DNA of 64,000 nucleotides, taken from positions 682,001-746,000 of the forward strand of contig NZ_BDBD01000011.1 in the NCBI RefSeq assembly GCF_001612805.1. Direction: 5' to 3'. Position 1 is the first letter of the stretch. Every line of letters begins with the position of its first letter. Below are positions 56,176 through 64,000 of the stretch, piece by piece. The notes beneath the pieces are model-generated. The model made no database searches and was not told the origin of the DNA. It was given only the letters and a program-made list of their open reading frames with translations. Source of the stretch: Nocardia coubleae NBRC 108252. GTDB lineage: Bacteria > Actinomycetota > Actinomycetes > Mycobacteriales > Mycobacteriaceae. The translations under genes were made by a program, and so were the position numbers.

Positions 56176-56973
56176 ATGCCGACACGTGACGAACCATGGC
56201 CCCAGGGCACGCCGTGCTGGGTCGACTGTCAGGTCGACGACCCCGCCGCCGCCCGCACGTTCTACAGCGCGCTCTTCGGTTGGGACATCCAGGACGCGGG
56301 CGCGGGTGGATATCTCATGGCGATGCTCGACGGTAGACCCGCGGCGGGCATCGGACCCAAACCCGACGACATGCGGCAGATGCCGTCGGTGTGGACCACC
56401 TATTTCGCGGCCGAACGAGCCGACGAGATCGCCGAGCGCGTCACGAAGGCCGGTGGTCAGGTGTTCATGCCGCCGTTCGACGTTCTCGACGTGGGGCGGA
56501 TGTTCGTCGCCGCCGACCCGACCGGTGGCGCCTTCGGCGTCTGGGAAGCCAAGCGCCACATCGGTGCCGGGGTGTTCAACCAGCACGGCGCCTACTGCTG
56601 GAACGAGCTGCACACCCCCGGCTACGACCAGGCACACGAGTTCTACACCAGTGTGTTCGGCTGGAACTACACCGAGATCGGTGATGGGGTGAACTTCACC
56701 TACTCCACCTTCTCGCTGCCCGGTGACAAGCACGAGGTCGGCGGGATCATGGACGCCTCGTCGCTCGGCAATCCGCCGTACTGGCTCACCTGGATCCAGG
56801 TCGACGACGCCGACGGCACCCTGAACAAGGCGACCGAACTGGGCGCGAAGGTGATCATGGGACCCGACGACAGTCCGTTCGGGCGCATGGGAATCCTGCA
56901 GGCACCCCAGGGCGAGGTGCTCGGTGTGATCGACCCGGCCAAGGCCGTCGGGGAGGTTCCGACGGGAGCGTGA
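56176..56973 (+). CDS. double VOC-domain protein, CFP30B/TB27.3-like
   Basis: The 265-residue protein consists of two glyoxalase-like (VOC) domains: GTPCWVDCQVDDPAAARTFYSALFGW in the first and GAYCWNELHTPGYDQAHEFYTSVFGW in the second. It is close to the mycobacterial 27-kDa antigen CFP30B (Rv0577), including DPTGGAFGVWEAKRHIGA between domains. Mycobacterial CFP30B has been linked to methylglyoxal detoxification and as a TLR2 ligand. ATG 56176 follows GAGGAGGAC. It is monocistronic and convergent with the PucR gene, with a hairpin between. Confidence 0.85.
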   Translation: MPTRDEPWPQGTPCWVDCQVDDPAAARTFYSALFGWDIQDAGAGGYLMAMLDGRPAAGIGPKPDDMRQMPSVWTTYFAAERADEIAERVTKAGGQVFMPPFDVLDVGRMFVAADPTGGAFGVWEAKRHIGAGVFNQHGAYCWNELHTPGYDQAHEFYTSVFGWNYTEIGDGVNFTYSTFSLPGDKHEVGGIMDASSLGNPPYWLTWIQVDDADGTLNKATELGAKVIMGPDDSPFGRMGILQAPQGEVLGVIDPAKAVGEVPTGA

Positions 56974-56978
56974 CGACA

Positions 56979-57018
56979 CGGCTCGGCGTGGCGCGGGGCG
57001 GTTCGTCGCGCCGAGCCG
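56979..57018. terminator. bidirectional hairpin between convergent genes
   Basis: Perfect 10-bp arms CGGCTCGGCG (56979-56988) and CGCCGAGCCG (57009-57018) enclose a GC-rich 20-nt loop. It lies between the ends of the VOC gene and the leftward PucR gene and can end both transcripts. Confidence 0.7.
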
Positions 57019-57023
57019 GCATT

Positions 57024-58649
57024 TCAGGAGTGGTCGCGCGGTGGGCGGGCGGCGAGCTGGATTTCCAGGAGCAGGCGGTCGTCGGGGTCGGTGAGGTCGA
57101 TGCCGAGGATGGATTCCACGCGGCGCAGGCGGTAGCGCAAAGTGTTCGGGTGCACGCGCAGGGCGGCGGCCGCGGCGCTCACTTCGCCGTGGGCGCGCAG
57201 ATAGGTGCGGATCGAGTCGCGCAGGTCGGCACCGTGGTCGCGGTCGTAGGTATCGAGGGCGGCCAGGCGCGGGTCGTGCAGGTGGGGGTGGTCGCGGATC
57301 AAGTCGATGATCTCGGTGAGCAGCACCGCCGTTCTCGCCTCGGCCAGGGTTGTCACGCGGTTGCCCTCGGCGGTGGCGGCGGGGCTGTCCAGCACGCGGT
57401 CGACCTCGGCGCGGGCTCCGGCGACGGCCGTCAGCCCGGCCACGGGCGCGGCCACTGCGGCGCGGACCACCAGCCCACGTGCCTGCTCGAGCTGCGCGAC
57501 CAGCTCACGCACCCACGATCCGACACCGTGCTCGGAGTGATAGGAGGGCAGCAGCACATACACTCGCTCACCGATCGCCTCGGTAACCGAGTCGCCACGA
57601 AAAGCACTGGCGTGCAATCGGATCAGGCCGCTGGACGCGGCGAGTTCGGCGGCCGGACCGAGCGCGGCGAATCCGATCACCGCGGCGGGACCCGCTTCGG
57701 GCAGGCGCAGGGCGGCCGCGACCGACGGCACGTCGACTCCTTCGCCGTGCGCGCCGAACAGCCTGCGCACCAGCACGGCCTCGGTGGAGGGTGCGTCCAG
57801 TGCCCGCGCGATGATGCGCCCCGCAACCGCCGACGCACCGCTCAGCACCTGGGCGGCATCCGGGCGCAGCGGCCGGTCGCCCTGCTGCAACCAGATCGTG
57901 CCGAGCATCCGCTCCTCGGCGCCGACGGTGGGCCGCCGGATACCGACCACCAGCCGGCGGCGGATCCCGAGTTCAGGGTGGTCGGGGACGTCGACCACCT
58001 CGCCGGTGCGGCGCACCCGGTCGAACACGCCCCACTCGCGCAGGATCCGCAGGTAGTCGGCCGGGCCCTCGCGGCCGAGGATCGAGCGGATGCGCAACTG
58101 GTCGGCGGCGGCGTCGGAGGCCGAATAGGCGAGCACGTGGGAGTGCGGGTCCTCGATGCTCACCATGCCGCCCGTCTCGGCCGCCACCACCTGGGCCAGT
58201 CCGAACAGGTCCGTATCAGGGGCGAGCAGGTCGGGTTCACCGGCCTCGGTCCGGCCGCCGGGTGTGCGGGTGAGCATGCGGCGGACGAGGCCGAACACCT
58301 GGTCCCAGCGGGCATGCCGGTGCACCTGCACGAGCGCGATCCCGGCCGCATGGGCGGCCGCACGCACGGCGGGTGAGTCGTCGGCGCGCTTGGTCATCAG
58401 CAGTCGCGGCCGCTGCGCGAGCGGGTGGGCACCGACACCGCGCAGCCACCGTACGGTCTGTTCGGGATCGACGCCGACCAGCAGATACACCTGTGCCAAC
58501 ACACCGTCGGCCTCGAGGTGTTCGGCCAGGTCGGCGGGCTCGGCGAGGGCGACGGTGCGCACCACTACCTGATCCCCCGCCGGTGCGTCGACCAGCGTGG
58601 CCACGGTGTGGTCGAGCGCGCCGAGCAGCTCGGCCAGTGTCGTCTCCAT
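57024..58649 (-). CDS. PucR-family regulator of proline catabolism (PruC-like)
   Basis: The 541-residue protein has an N-terminal PucR ligand domain, a central GGDEF-like/CdaR region and a C-terminal PucR helix-turn-helix (SAAAAALRVHPNTLRYRLRRVESILGIDL). Its position divergent from pruA-pruB is the same as Rv1186c in M. tuberculosis, as I recall, where this type of regulator controls proline use. It probably activates pruA and pruB on proline. Two related GTCCGATC elements in the 131-base intergenic gap are candidate binding sites. Confidence 0.9.
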   Translation of the reverse strand: METTLAELLGALDHTVATLVDAPAGDQVVVRTVALAEPADLAEHLEADGVLAQVYLLVGVDPEQTVRWLRGVGAHPLAQRPRLLMTKRADDSPAVRAAAHAAGIALVQVHRHARWDQVFGLVRRMLTRTPGGRTEAGEPDLLAPDTDLFGLAQVVAAETGGMVSIEDPHSHVLAYSASDAAADQLRIRSILGREGPADYLRILREWGVFDRVRRTGEVVDVPDHPELGIRRRLVVGIRRPTVGAEERMLGTIWLQQGDRPLRPDAAQVLSGASAVAGRIIARALDAPSTEAVLVRRLFGAHGEGVDVPSVAAALRLPEAGPAAVIGFAALGPAAELAASSGLIRLHASAFRGDSVTEAIGERVYVLLPSYHSEHGVGSWVRELVAQLEQARGLVVRAAVAAPVAGLTAVAGARAEVDRVLDSPAATAEGNRVTTLAEARTAVLLTEIIDLIRDHPHLHDPRLAALDTYDRDHGADLRDSIRTYLRAHGEVSAAAAALRVHPNTLRYRLRRVESILGIDLTDPDDRLLLEIQLAARPPRDHS

Positions 58650-58663
58650 ACGCGCGCTCCCTT

Positions 58664-58707
58664 GTCCGATCGGACCAAAGGCTGGGCAGAACTTCGTCCG
58701 ATCAGCC
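58664..58707. promoter_or_regulatory. candidate PucR operator elements upstream of pruA
   Basis: A perfect 12-bp palindrome GTCCGATCGGAC (58664-58675) is followed by a half copy GTCCGATC (58696-58703) between the divergent PucR and pruA genes. Repeated half-sites 32 bases apart (three helical turns) are what a dimeric activator would need. Confidence 0.55.
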
Positions 58708-58780
58708 GATTATGACCGATGCCGATGGGTGTTGACTACGTCACATCCCGCTACCGCCATACGACGCAGGAGAGGCACTC

Positions 58781-60424
58781 ATGGACGCCATCGCGACCAC
58801 CCCGCCGCCGGTGAACGAGCCCGTCGGCACCTTCGCGCCGGGCACACCCGAACGCACCCGGCTGCAGACCGCACTCACCGAACTGGCCGCCGCCCCGACC
58901 GAGATCTGCCACGTGATCGGCGGTCGGCACCTACCCGGCGACGGACCGGTGTTCGAAGTCGTCCAACCGCACCGCCACAGCGCCGTCCTCGGCACCCTGC
59001 ACGACGCGACCGCCGGCGAGGCCGCCGCTGCCGTCGAAGCCGCCGGCGAGGCCGCACCCGCCTGGCGGGCGATGTCGTTCGACGACCGCGCCTCGGTGTT
59101 CCTGCGCGCGGCCGATCTGCTCGCCGGTCCGTGGCGCGAAAAGATCTGTGCGGCAACGATGCTCGGTCAGTCCAAGTCGCCGTATCAGGCCGAGATCGAC
59201 GCACCGTGCGAACTGGTCGACTTCTGGCGGTTCAATGTGTCGTTCGCGCGCAAGATCATCGCCGAACAGCCGCTGTCCTCGCGCGGGGTGTGGAACCGCA
59301 TGCAGTACCGCTCGCTGGAGGGCTTCGTCTACGCGGTGACCCCGTTCAACTTCACCGCCATCGCGGGCAATCTGCCGACCGCGCCCGCACTGATGGGCAA
59401 CACCGTGGTGTGGAAGCCTGCGCGTTCGCAGGCGGTGGCCGCGTATCTGACGATGTGTCTGCTCGAGGAGGCGGGTCTGCCGCCCGGTGTCATCAATCTC
59501 GTGCACGGCGCCGGACCCGAGGTCTCGGAGGTGGTGCTGCCGGATCGGCGCCTGGCCGGTGTGCATTTCACCGGGTCGACCGCCACCTTCCAGCATCTGT
59601 GGCGGGAAGTGGCGACGAACCTGGACCGATATCGCACCTATCCCCGGCTGGTCGGCGAGACCGGCGGCAAGGATTTCGTGCTCGCCCATCCTTCGGCGGA
59701 TCCGGCGGTGCTCACCACCGCGCTGCTGCGTGGCGCCTTCGACTACCAGGGCCAGAAGTGTTCGGCCGCCTCACGGGCGTATGTGCCGCGTTCAGTGTGG
59801 TCGGCGATGTCGGAGGACTTGATCGAGAAGACGGCGTCGCTGCGCTACGGCGATGTCACCGATTTCACGAATTTCGGTGGGGCACTGATCGATCGGCGTG
59901 CCTTCGACCGCAACACCGCCGCGCTCGAGCGGGCCAAGGCCACCCAGGGGATCACCGTGGTCGCGGGCGGGCACAGCGACGACAGCGTCGGCTGGTTCGT
60001 GGAACCGACGGTGGTGGTCGGTGACGACCCGGGCGACGAGATCTTCCACACCGAGTACTTCGGTCCGATCCTGGCGGTGCACGTCTACGACGACTCGACA
60101 CCCTCGGGTTTCGAGGAGGCCATGAATCTGGTCGACGCGGGCGCCTACGGTCTCACCGGCTCGATCATCGCCCAGGACCGCGCCGCCATCGCCGCCGCCA
60201 CCGAGCGGCTCACCTTCTCGGCGGGCAACTTCTACATCAACGACAAGCCCTCGGGCGCGGTCGTCGGCCAGCAGCCCTTCGGCGGCGGGCGGGCCTCGGG
60301 CACCAACGACAAGGCGGGCTCGGCCCAGAACCTGCTGCGCTGGACCTCCGCGCGCACCATCAAGGAGACCTTCACCCCACCCACCGAGCACGGCTATCCC
60401 CATCAGGAATCGGAGGCCAACTGA
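58781..60424 (+). CDS. pruA: L-glutamate gamma-semialdehyde dehydrogenase (P5C dehydrogenase)
   Basis: The 547-residue protein is an aldehyde dehydrogenase of the P5C branch, with the Rossmann segment TPFNFTAIAGNLPTAP, catalytic Glu in RLVGETGGKDF, catalytic Cys in DYQGQKCSAASR and IAQDRAAIAAATERLTFSAGNFYINDKPSGAVVGQQPFGGGRASGTNDKAG near the end. It oxidises glutamate semialdehyde to glutamate with NAD+, the second step of proline catabolism. The gene start follows CAGGAGAG. Its stop overlaps pruB (TGATG), so the two steps are translationally coupled. Confidence 0.96.
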   Translation: MDAIATTPPPVNEPVGTFAPGTPERTRLQTALTELAAAPTEICHVIGGRHLPGDGPVFEVVQPHRHSAVLGTLHDATAGEAAAAVEAAGEAAPAWRAMSFDDRASVFLRAADLLAGPWREKICAATMLGQSKSPYQAEIDAPCELVDFWRFNVSFARKIIAEQPLSSRGVWNRMQYRSLEGFVYAVTPFNFTAIAGNLPTAPALMGNTVVWKPARSQAVAAYLTMCLLEEAGLPPGVINLVHGAGPEVSEVVLPDRRLAGVHFTGSTATFQHLWREVATNLDRYRTYPRLVGETGGKDFVLAHPSADPAVLTTALLRGAFDYQGQKCSAASRAYVPRSVWSAMSEDLIEKTASLRYGDVTDFTNFGGALIDRRAFDRNTAALERAKATQGITVVAGGHSDDSVGWFVEPTVVVGDDPGDEIFHTEYFGPILAVHVYDDSTPSGFEEAMNLVDAGAYGLTGSIIAQDRAAIAAATERLTFSAGNFYINDKPSGAVVGQQPFGGGRASGTNDKAGSAQNLLRWTSARTIKETFTPPTEHGYPHQESEAN

Positions 60425-61386
60425 TGTCGGCACTTCTGCGCTCGGCACTGCTCGCGGCGGCGCGCTCGGCACAACTGGAACGCGCGGTCACCCGGCTGCC
60501 GGTGAGCCGCGATGTGGTGTCACGGTTCGTCGCGGGAACCAGCACCGACCAGGTGGTGTCCACCGCCGAAACCTTGCTCCGCTCAGGGCGTTTCATCAGC
60601 ATCGACTACCTCGGTGAGGACACCACCGACCTGACGCAGGCGCAGGCGACGGTCGAGCAGTACCGCGTTCTCATCGCCGCGCTGGGACGCCTGCCCCAGG
60701 CCGAGACCACGTCGGGAGCCGTTCGGCCGCTGGAGGTCTCGGTCAAATTGTCGGCGCTCGGACAGGCCCTGCCGCGCGACGGGCACGCGATCGCCCGCGA
60801 ACACGCCCATCAGATCTGCACCGCCGCCGAGGCGGCCGGACTGTGGGTGACCGTCGATGCCGAAGACCACACGACCACCGATTCGACCCTCGCGATCGTC
60901 CGCGAGCTGCGCGAGGACTTCCCGTGGCTCGGCACCGTTCTGCAGGCCTACCTGCGCCGCACCGAGGAGGACTGCCGCGCTCTTGCGGGCCCGCAGTCGC
61001 GGATCCGGCTGTGCAAGGGCGCCTATGACGAACCGGAATCGGTGGCCTTCCGTGACCGCGCCGAGGTCGATGCCTCCTATCTGCGCTGCCTCGGTGTGCT
61101 CGCCGCCGGGCAGGGTTATCCGATGATCGCCTCCCACGACCCCGCGATCATCGCCGCCGCCGGTGCGGCCGTCGCGGCGGCACGGCGCAAGTGCGAGGAG
61201 TACGAGTACCAGATGCTGTACGGCATCCGCGACGACGAACAGCAGCGACTCACCGCCGAGGGCAACCACGTTCGCGTGTACATCCCCTACGGCGACCAGT
61301 GGTACGGCTACTTCATGCGCAGGCTGGCCGAACGACCGGCGAATCTCGCCTTCTTCCTGCGTGCGTTGGCAGGCGGACGCGGGTAA
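60424..61386 (+). CDS. pruB: proline dehydrogenase
   Basis: The 320-residue FAD enzyme is of the mono-functional bacterial type, with LEVSVKLSALGQ, LWVTVDAEDHTTTDSTL, RIRLCKGAYDEPE and the diagnostic arginine pair YFMRRLAERP near the C-terminus. It oxidises proline to P5C and passes electrons to the quinone pool. It overlaps pruA by one base. The following permease gene is 115 bases downstream and may be co-transcribed. Confidence 0.96.
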   Translation: MSALLRSALLAAARSAQLERAVTRLPVSRDVVSRFVAGTSTDQVVSTAETLLRSGRFISIDYLGEDTTDLTQAQATVEQYRVLIAALGRLPQAETTSGAVRPLEVSVKLSALGQALPRDGHAIAREHAHQICTAAEAAGLWVTVDAEDHTTTDSTLAIVRELREDFPWLGTVLQAYLRRTEEDCRALAGPQSRIRLCKGAYDEPESVAFRDRAEVDASYLRCLGVLAAGQGYPMIASHDPAIIAAAGAAVAAARRKCEEYEYQMLYGIRDDEQQRLTAEGNHVRVYIPYGDQWYGYFMRRLAERPANLAFFLRALAGGRG

Positions 61387-61500
61387 CGAGCCGCTCTCCA
61401 TTCGGGCACTACCACTGAACAATATTCATTCTCGGGGTCGGGAACGGCGATGCGGCGGTGTACTGATCACGCGGCCAGGCCGCCGACGGAAGGAACAGCG

Positions 61501-62928
61501 ATGTCTTTCGCAGAGTTGCGCGCCCAGATGCTGCGCCGTAAACCACTCGTCGAAGTCGAAGACGAGATTCCCGGCGACGAACGCCTCGCCAAATCACTCG
61601 GCCTGTGGCAGCTCACCGCCATCGGTGTCGGCGGCATCATCGGCGCGGGCATCTTCACCCTCGCCGGATCGGTCGCCCACTCGGTGACCGGGCCCGCGGT
61701 ACTGATCTCGTTCCTGATCGCCGGCGTCGCCAGCGCGGCCGCCGCGCTGTGCTACGCCGAATTCGCGGGCATGGTGCCGAAGGCGGGCTCGGCCTACACC
61801 TACGGGTACGTCTCGCTCGGTGAGCTGGCCGGCTGGTTCATCGGCTGGGACCTGCTGCTCGAGTACATCGCGGTCGCCGCCGTCGTCGCCATCGGGGTGT
61901 CGGGGTACTTCGGGTTCCTGCTCGATCAGGTCGGCCTGACGCTGCCCGAGTGGATGCTGGGCGCACCCGATACCGGTGACGGCCGGGTGATCGACCTGTT
62001 CGCGGTGCTGTTCTGCCTCGGCACCGCCTGGGTGCTCTCGCGCGGGATCGGCAGCGTCGGCCGGTTCGAGACCGTCGCGGTCGGCATCAAGGTCGCGCTG
62101 GTCGTGCTCATCGTGGTGCTCGGTGTGTTCCACATCGACAGCGCCAACTACGACCCGTACTTCCCCTACGGCGCGGGCGCGGTGTGGACGGGCGCGGCGA
62201 CGGTGTTCTTCGCGGTGTTCGGTTACGACGCCATGAGCACCGCCGCCGAGGAATCCATCGACGGGCGCAAACACCTGCCCAAGGCGATCATCTACTCCCT
62301 CGCCATCGCGATGGTGCTCTACGTGCTGTGCACCCTGGTGCTCACCGGCATGCAGAAATACACCGAGATCAGCCCGACCAGCGGGTTCTCCACCGCCTTC
62401 GAATCGGTCGGGATGCCGGGCGTCGCCAATATCATCGCCGTCGGCGCGATCGTCGGCATCATCACCGTCGTGCTCACCTTCATGCTCGGTGTCACCCGCG
62501 TGTGGTTCGCGATGAGCCGAGACGGGCTGCTGCCCATCTGGTTCGCCAAGACCCACCCCACCCGCAAGGTGCCGACCAGGGTCACCTGGATCGTCGGCAT
62601 CGGCGCGGCGATCCTGGCCGGTGTGCTGCCGATCAACACCGTCGCCGAGCTCACCAATATCGGCATCCTGATGGCGTTCATCGTGGTCTGTGTGGCCGTG
62701 ATCGTGTTGCGGCGCACCAGGCCCGACGCGCCGCGCTCGTTCCGGCTGCCGTTGATGCCGGTTATCCCGCTGATCGGGATCGGCTTCTCGGCGTACCTGA
62801 TCTGGTCGCTGCCGTGGGAGACCTGGGTGCGTTTCGCGGGCTGGTTGCTCGTCGGGCTCGTGGTGTATTTCGCCTACTCGCGCAAACATTCGCTGCTGAA
62901 CCGGCCCGCACCGGAGAAGATCACCTAG
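61501..62928 (+). CDS. APC-superfamily amino-acid permease (CAT/YfnA type)
   Basis: The 475-residue protein has 12 hydrophobic segments and the CAT-type signature LTAIGVGGIIGAGIFTLAGSVA, GWDLLLEYIAVAAVVAIGVSGY and FAVFGYDAMSTAAEESIDGRKHLPKAI. ATG 61501 has GGAAGGAACAGCG upstream. Its place directly after the proline-catabolism genes suggests it may bring in proline or a related amino acid, although CAT-type permeases more often move cationic amino acids. It is convergent with the acyl-CoA synthetase gene. Confidence 0.88.
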   Translation: MSFAELRAQMLRRKPLVEVEDEIPGDERLAKSLGLWQLTAIGVGGIIGAGIFTLAGSVAHSVTGPAVLISFLIAGVASAAAALCYAEFAGMVPKAGSAYTYGYVSLGELAGWFIGWDLLLEYIAVAAVVAIGVSGYFGFLLDQVGLTLPEWMLGAPDTGDGRVIDLFAVLFCLGTAWVLSRGIGSVGRFETVAVGIKVALVVLIVVLGVFHIDSANYDPYFPYGAGAVWTGAATVFFAVFGYDAMSTAAEESIDGRKHLPKAIIYSLAIAMVLYVLCTLVLTGMQKYTEISPTSGFSTAFESVGMPGVANIIAVGAIVGIITVVLTFMLGVTRVWFAMSRDGLLPIWFAKTHPTRKVPTRVTWIVGIGAAILAGVLPINTVAELTNIGILMAFIVVCVAVIVLRRTRPDAPRSFRLPLMPVIPLIGIGFSAYLIWSLPWETWVRFAGWLLVGLVVYFAYSRKHSLLNRPAPEKIT

Positions 62929-62953
62929 CCGCACCGGGGCAGGCGCCGTGCGA

Positions 62954-64000
62954 TCACTCGCTCAGCACCTGCTCCGGCCGGACGAGCATCCACTTGAGGA
63001 TCTTGCCGGTCTCCCCGCGCGGCAGCGCGTTGATGAAGGTGACATCGCGCGGCACCGAGAACCGGCTCAGGCGGTGACGGATATAGGTGCGGATCATGTC
63101 CGGATCCAGGCCCGCCCCTTCCCGTTTCACCACGAACGCGGCCAGGCGCTGCCCGAACTCGCGATCGGGGACACCGACCACGGCCACCTCGGTGATCTGC
63201 GGCAGGTGGGCCAGCGCCTCCTCGACCGGTCTCGGGAAGACGTTCTCGCCGCCGGAGATGATCATCTCGTCGTCGCGGCCCGCCACGAACAGCCTGCCCG
63301 AGGCGTCGAGATAGCCCAGGTCGCCGGTGTCGAGCATGCCGTCGGCTTCCTCCGGCGGTGCGGCGTTGACGTACCCGTCGAAGAGCATGTGGTTGGCGAC
63401 GAAGATGTGCCCGACCGCGCCGACCGGCACCGGGCGCAGATCGGGGCCGAGCACCCCCACGCGGGTACCCAGCGGCGGGCGGCCCGCCGTGGTCGGCGAG
63501 ACCCGCAGGTCGGCTGGCGTGGCCACGCTTGCCCAGGACACCTCGGTGGAGCCGTACACGTTGTAGAGCACGTCACCGTAGGTGTCGAGGAACCGCAGCA
63601 CGGTGGCACCGGCCAGCGGCGCACCACAGCTGACCACGTGCCGCAGACTCGACAGGTCGAAACTCGCGCGGACGTCGTCGGGGACGTCGAGGAGGCGTTC
63701 GACCATGGTCGGCACCACGATCAGGGTGGTGATGCGGTGTTCGCCGATCGAGCGAAGGCACTCGACCGCGTCGAAGCCGTCACTGAGCACGACGGTCGCG
63801 CGCAGTGCCGTGCTGAGCTGCAGCCCGGCCAACCCCCAGGTGTGGAACAACGGCGCGGGCACCAGCACCACTTCCTCCACGCGCAGCGGAATCCGCGACA
63901 GCAGGGCGGCGATGGTGCCGAAACCCTTGGCGTGCGGGCGGCGGGCGCCCTTGGGCGAGCCGCTGGTTCCCGAGGTGAGCACGATCAGCCTGCCGGGATG
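62954..64000 (-). CDS. AMP-dependent acyl-CoA synthetase (N-terminal part outside window)
   Basis: The visible 348 residues are the C-terminal two-thirds of an ANL-superfamily ligase; the 5' end is beyond the window. They include the P-loop-like AMP motif LTSGTSGSPKGARR, the adenylate-binding YNVYGSTEVSWA, the hinge TGDLGYLDASGRLFVAGRDDEMIISGGENV and the catalytic Lys in RGETGKILKW near the end. It activates a fatty or aromatic acid to an acyl-adenylate and then CoA thioester. It is convergent with the permease gene and 25 bases apart. Substrate not evident. Confidence 0.9.
   Translation of the reverse strand, partial: HPGRLIVLTSGTSGSPKGARRPHAKGFGTIAALLSRIPLRVEEVVLVPAPLFHTWGLAGLQLSTALRATVVLSDGFDAVECLRSIGEHRITTLIVVPTMVERLLDVPDDVRASFDLSSLRHVVSCGAPLAGATVLRFLDTYGDVLYNVYGSTEVSWASVATPADLRVSPTTAGRPPLGTRVGVLGPDLRPVPVGAVGHIFVANHMLFDGYVNAAPPEEADGMLDTGDLGYLDASGRLFVAGRDDEMIISGGENVFPRPVEEALAHLPQITEVAVVGVPDREFGQRLAAFVVKREGAGLDPDMIRTYIRHRLSRFSVPRDVTFINALPRGETGKILKWMLVRPEQVLSE

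Overview
The window is GC-rich, gene-dense DNA from an actinomycete, most likely Nocardia or a close mycolic-acid relative. This is inferred from gene content: an Eis-type acetyltransferase, a PucR regulator divergent from pruA-pruB (the order I recall from mycobacteria), a CFP30B-like double VOC protein, several F420/FMN luciferase-like oxidoreductases, a mycothiol-type arsenate reductase, and frequent GTG starts with 1-4 nt stop/start overlaps. No rRNA, tRNA, CRISPR array or insertion sequence was found.

Positions 1-5754 hold a tight rightward cluster: the end of a Gfo/Idh/MocA-like protein, a SAM methyltransferase, a family 2 glycosyltransferase and a complete valyl-tRNA synthetase, closed by a strong hairpin and followed by a small P-loop kinase. 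A tRNA synthetase fused into such an operon looks like a second, specialised copy.

Positions 5813-23053 are a large arsenic/phosphate island. A leftward operon encodes two flavoprotein monooxygenases and an MFS carrier. Divergent from it is an ArsR regulator fused to an ArsN-like acetyltransferase. Then come arsR, acr3, three consecutive and different arsC genes, arsD and arsA. A complete pstSCAB phosphate transporter follows, with an atypical response regulator lacking the phospho-acceptor Asp, a further arsR and a PhoX phosphatase. The pstS and phoX upstream regions carry both Pho-box-like 11-nt direct repeats and ATCGA-type elements like those in front of the ars genes. This suggests phosphate uptake wired jointly to phosphate starvation and arsenic.

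Positions 23293-33902 are mixed: a TetR/MFS efflux pair with a palindromic operator, a MerR regulator and SulP transporter, an 860-base non-coding stretch, a serine hydrolase, Eis, a 98-residue membrane protein, a NarL-type two-component system and a membrane protein.

Positions 34055-42571 are an eight-gene leftward sulfur-acquisition operon (SsuABC-like transporter, a DszB-like desulfinase with its Cys/His/Arg set, two SsuD-like flavin monooxygenases, a class II aldolase-like protein and a signal-less substrate-binding-like protein). It is divergent from an IclR regulator, with two copies of a palindromic site between them.

Positions 42666-64000 are mostly ordinary: drug efflux, amino-acid permease, LLM oxidoreductases, nitroreductase, PNPOx-like protein, GATase, SMP-30-like protein, M50-like protease, gluconokinase, CocE-type lipoprotein hydrolase, CFP30B-like protein, a proline-catabolism locus (PucR regulator, pruA, pruB, permease) and the 3' part of an acyl-CoA synthetase running off the window.
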